DNA from: CAJXVY01 sp965660355
GTDB taxonomy: Bacteria; Actinomycetota; Actinomycetes; Actinomycetales; Microbacteriaceae
Length of the DNA: 32,088 nt
Direction of reading: 5' to 3'
NCBI GenBank assembly: GCA_965660355.1
Contig: CBFHZN010000012.1
Coordinates: 1 to 32,088 of the forward strand
Both the position numbers and the translations under genes were made by a program. Positions 30,628 to 32,088 of the stretch are shown here, in pieces. The notes below the pieces were generated by a model. It worked only from the letters and a program-made list of their open reading frames with translations, was not told the DNA's origin and ran no database searches. The stretch's first letter is position 1. Each line of letters begins with the position of its first letter.

Positions 30628-32088
30628 CAGTTCGCTAAATTACAGAGATCAAATCCAGATCAAACGAGCGCTTATCTCGGTGAGTGATAAGACAGGGCTT
30701 GTCGAGCTTGCCAAAGATTTAGTTAGTTCCGGTGTTGAGATTGTCTCTACCGGCTCAACTGCGAAACAAATCGCTGAAGCTGGTCTGCCGGTTACAGAGG
30801 TTAGCAAGCTAACTGGTTTTGAGGAGACTTTAGATGGTCGGGTTAAGACCCTTCACCCCAATGTTCATGCTGGCCTATTGGCAGACCTAAGAAGACCAGA
30901 GCATAAACAGCAATTGCAAGATTTGGGATTAAAGCCATTCGAGTTAGTAATCGTGAATCTCTATCCATTTGTTGAAACCTTGAACTCTGGGGCAGATTTT
31001 GATGAGTCGGTTGAGCAGATTGATATCGGCGGACCAGCAATGGTCAGAGCGAGTGCTAAAAACTTTGCCAATGTGGCGGTGGTCACCTCCACCGATGACT
31101 ACGACAAAGTGAGAGAGGCCGTTGGGTCCGGTGGCAGCAGTTTGCGAATGCGTCGGGAATTGGCCCTGAAGGCATTCACCACAACTGCCAACTATGACGC
31201 GGCGGTGAGTGGGTGGCTAGCCGAATCAGATGCGGAACAGCTTGGGAAATCGGATCTTCCGGTTGAATTGGAGCTCACTGCCAAGAGACAGTCTGTTTTG
31301 CGCTACGGAGAAAATTCACATCAAGTAGCTGCCCTTTATTCGAGAACTGATTTATCCCCTGGCTTAGCGCAGGCAAGATTGCTTCATGGCAAAGAAATGA
31401 GTTTCAACAATTATGTTGATGCAGACAGCGCTTTGCGGGTGGCATTTGATTTCAGAGAGCCTGCAGTTGCAATTATTAAACATGCCAACCCTTGCGGGGT
31501 CGGGCAGGCGGATGATGTCTCCGATGCCTATCAAAAAGCTTTTGAATGCGACCCGGTGAGTGCATTCGGTGGAGTTGTTGCAGTGAATAGGAAGCTAACA
31601 CTGGCGATGGCAGAAAAGATGAGCGAGATATTCACAGAGGTGGTTGTTGCTCCTGCCTATGAGACTGAAGCACTTGCAGTTTTGACCGCCAAGAAAAACT
31701 TGCGGATATTGCAGCTGGCCGGCGATTTCCGCTACCCAGAAACTGAACTGAAGCAAATTTCCGGCGGGCTTCTAATGCAACAGGTTGACAGGTTTGATGC
31801 GGTAAATGCAGGTGACTGGAAACTGGTTAGTGGCAAAAGACCCGAAAGCGATGTTTTGAGGGATTTGGAATTCGCATGGAGAGCGGTCAGAGGGGTGAAA
31901 TCAAACGCTATTTTGTTGGCCAAAGACTCAGCCAGTGTTGGAATAGGAATGGGTCAGGTAAATCGAGTTGATTCCTGCAAGCTGGCGGTTGATCGGGCAG
32001 CTGAAAAAGTCAGCGGTAGCGTTGCGGCCTCCGATGCATTTTTCCCGTTTGCCGATGGACTGCAGATTTTGATAGATGCGGGAGTGAC
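30617..32088 (+). CDS. purH: Bifunctional AICAR transformylase/IMP cyclohydrolase (5' 490 codons)
   Basis: PurH performs the last two steps to IMP. The frame opens at GTG 30617 inside purN, with GGAGG at 30606-30610 as ribosome site, and runs without a stop to the window edge. The translation begins MATDSSLNYRDQIQIKRALI, then SVSDKTGLVELAKDL, STGSTAKQIAEAG and GRVKTLHPNVHAGLLADL of the cyclohydrolase domain. The transformylase half has IKHANPCGVGQADD, SAFGGVVAVNRKL and SNAILLAKD, ending AASDAFFPFADGLQILIDAG. About 30-40 C-terminal residues, including the usual GTRHFxH end, lie beyond the window. Confidence 0.96.
   Translation, partial: MATDSSLNYRDQIQIKRALISVSDKTGLVELAKDLVSSGVEIVSTGSTAKQIAEAGLPVTEVSKLTGFEETLDGRVKTLHPNVHAGLLADLRRPEHKQQLQDLGLKPFELVIVNLYPFVETLNSGADFDESVEQIDIGGPAMVRASAKNFANVAVVTSTDDYDKVREAVGSGGSSLRMRRELALKAFTTTANYDAAVSGWLAESDAEQLGKSDLPVELELTAKRQSVLRYGENSHQVAALYSRTDLSPGLAQARLLHGKEMSFNNYVDADSALRVAFDFREPAVAIIKHANPCGVGQADDVSDAYQKAFECDPVSAFGGVVAVNRKLTLAMAEKMSEIFTEVVVAPAYETEALAVLTAKKNLRILQLAGDFRYPETELKQISGGLLMQQVDRFDAVNAGDWKLVSGKRPESDVLRDLEFAWRAVRGVKSNAILLAKDSASVGIGMGQVNRVDSCKLAVDRAAEKVSGSVAASDAFFPFADGLQILIDAGV

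Noticed and set aside
1..32088. Defence system, prophage, insertion sequence, CRISPR, tRNA or rRNA
   Set aside because: No transposase, integrase, repeat-spacer array, tRNA-like cloverleaf or rRNA segment was recognised. Gene content is core metabolism throughout.

Overview
The window reads as a chromosome segment of a small-genome actinobacterium, most likely a freshwater or marine Microbacteriaceae (Luna-type, Rhodoluna/Aquiluna-like). This rests on the actinobacterial gene orders truA-rplM-rpsI-glmM-coaA-glmS, guaB-guaB3 and sucC-sucD-DUF6350/perM-purN-purH. Other support comes from the many GTG and TTG starts, groES behind CIRCE operators, and very short gene spacing. GC looks only moderate by eye, which suits a streamlined planktonic lineage better than a soil actinobacterium. 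The taxon is an inference; no marker was compared with a database.

Layout. 1-1349: the end of truA, then rplM and rpsI behind a strong promoter and a structured leader. 1368-9649: cell-wall amino-sugar and cofactor genes, glmM (+), coaA (-) and glmS (+), continuing into a tightly overlapping operon glmS-acpS-alr-tsaE-tsaB-rimI/tsaD; the last two are fused in one reading frame. glmM carries a 99-N scaffold gap flanked by an identical 77-bp repeat, an assembly artefact. 9765-11370: a THUMP-like methyltransferase gene (-) diverging from groES (+). 11438-12346: a RarD-type EamA permease. 12589-17907: a complete branched-chain (or related) amino-acid ABC uptake system. Its lipoprotein gene lies on + and converges on the livH-livM-livG-livF operon on -. 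That operon ends in an unlisted 44-codon glycine-zipper gene, and LivH has an unusual secreted beta-domain at its N-terminus. 18113-24398: guaB, guaB3, a SURF1 gene, a DUF3817 gene, guaA and a glycerophosphodiester phosphodiesterase. 24417-26672: pcrA/uvrD helicase. 26728-32088: sucC, sucD, a DUF6350 (PerM-like) membrane protein, purN, and purH cut by the window end.

How the genes fit together. GlmS and GlmM supply glucosamine phosphates for peptidoglycan, and Alr supplies D-alanine for the same wall. CoaA and AcpS make coenzyme A and load it onto acyl carrier protein. TsaE, TsaB and TsaD make the t6A37 tRNA modification. GuaB and GuaA convert IMP to GMP, while PurN and PurH feed IMP synthesis. 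SucCD is the substrate-level step of the TCA cycle.

I found no defence system, prophage, insertion sequence, CRISPR array, tRNA or rRNA. The window is core genome. The points most worth a second look are: guaA without any ATG/GTG/TTG start ahead of its conserved N-terminus; the LivH fusion; the RimI-TsaD fusion; the small glycine-zipper protein; the divergent coaA/glmS promoters that share one -10 box; a recurrent leaderless-promoter pattern; and the hairpin leader of rplM.
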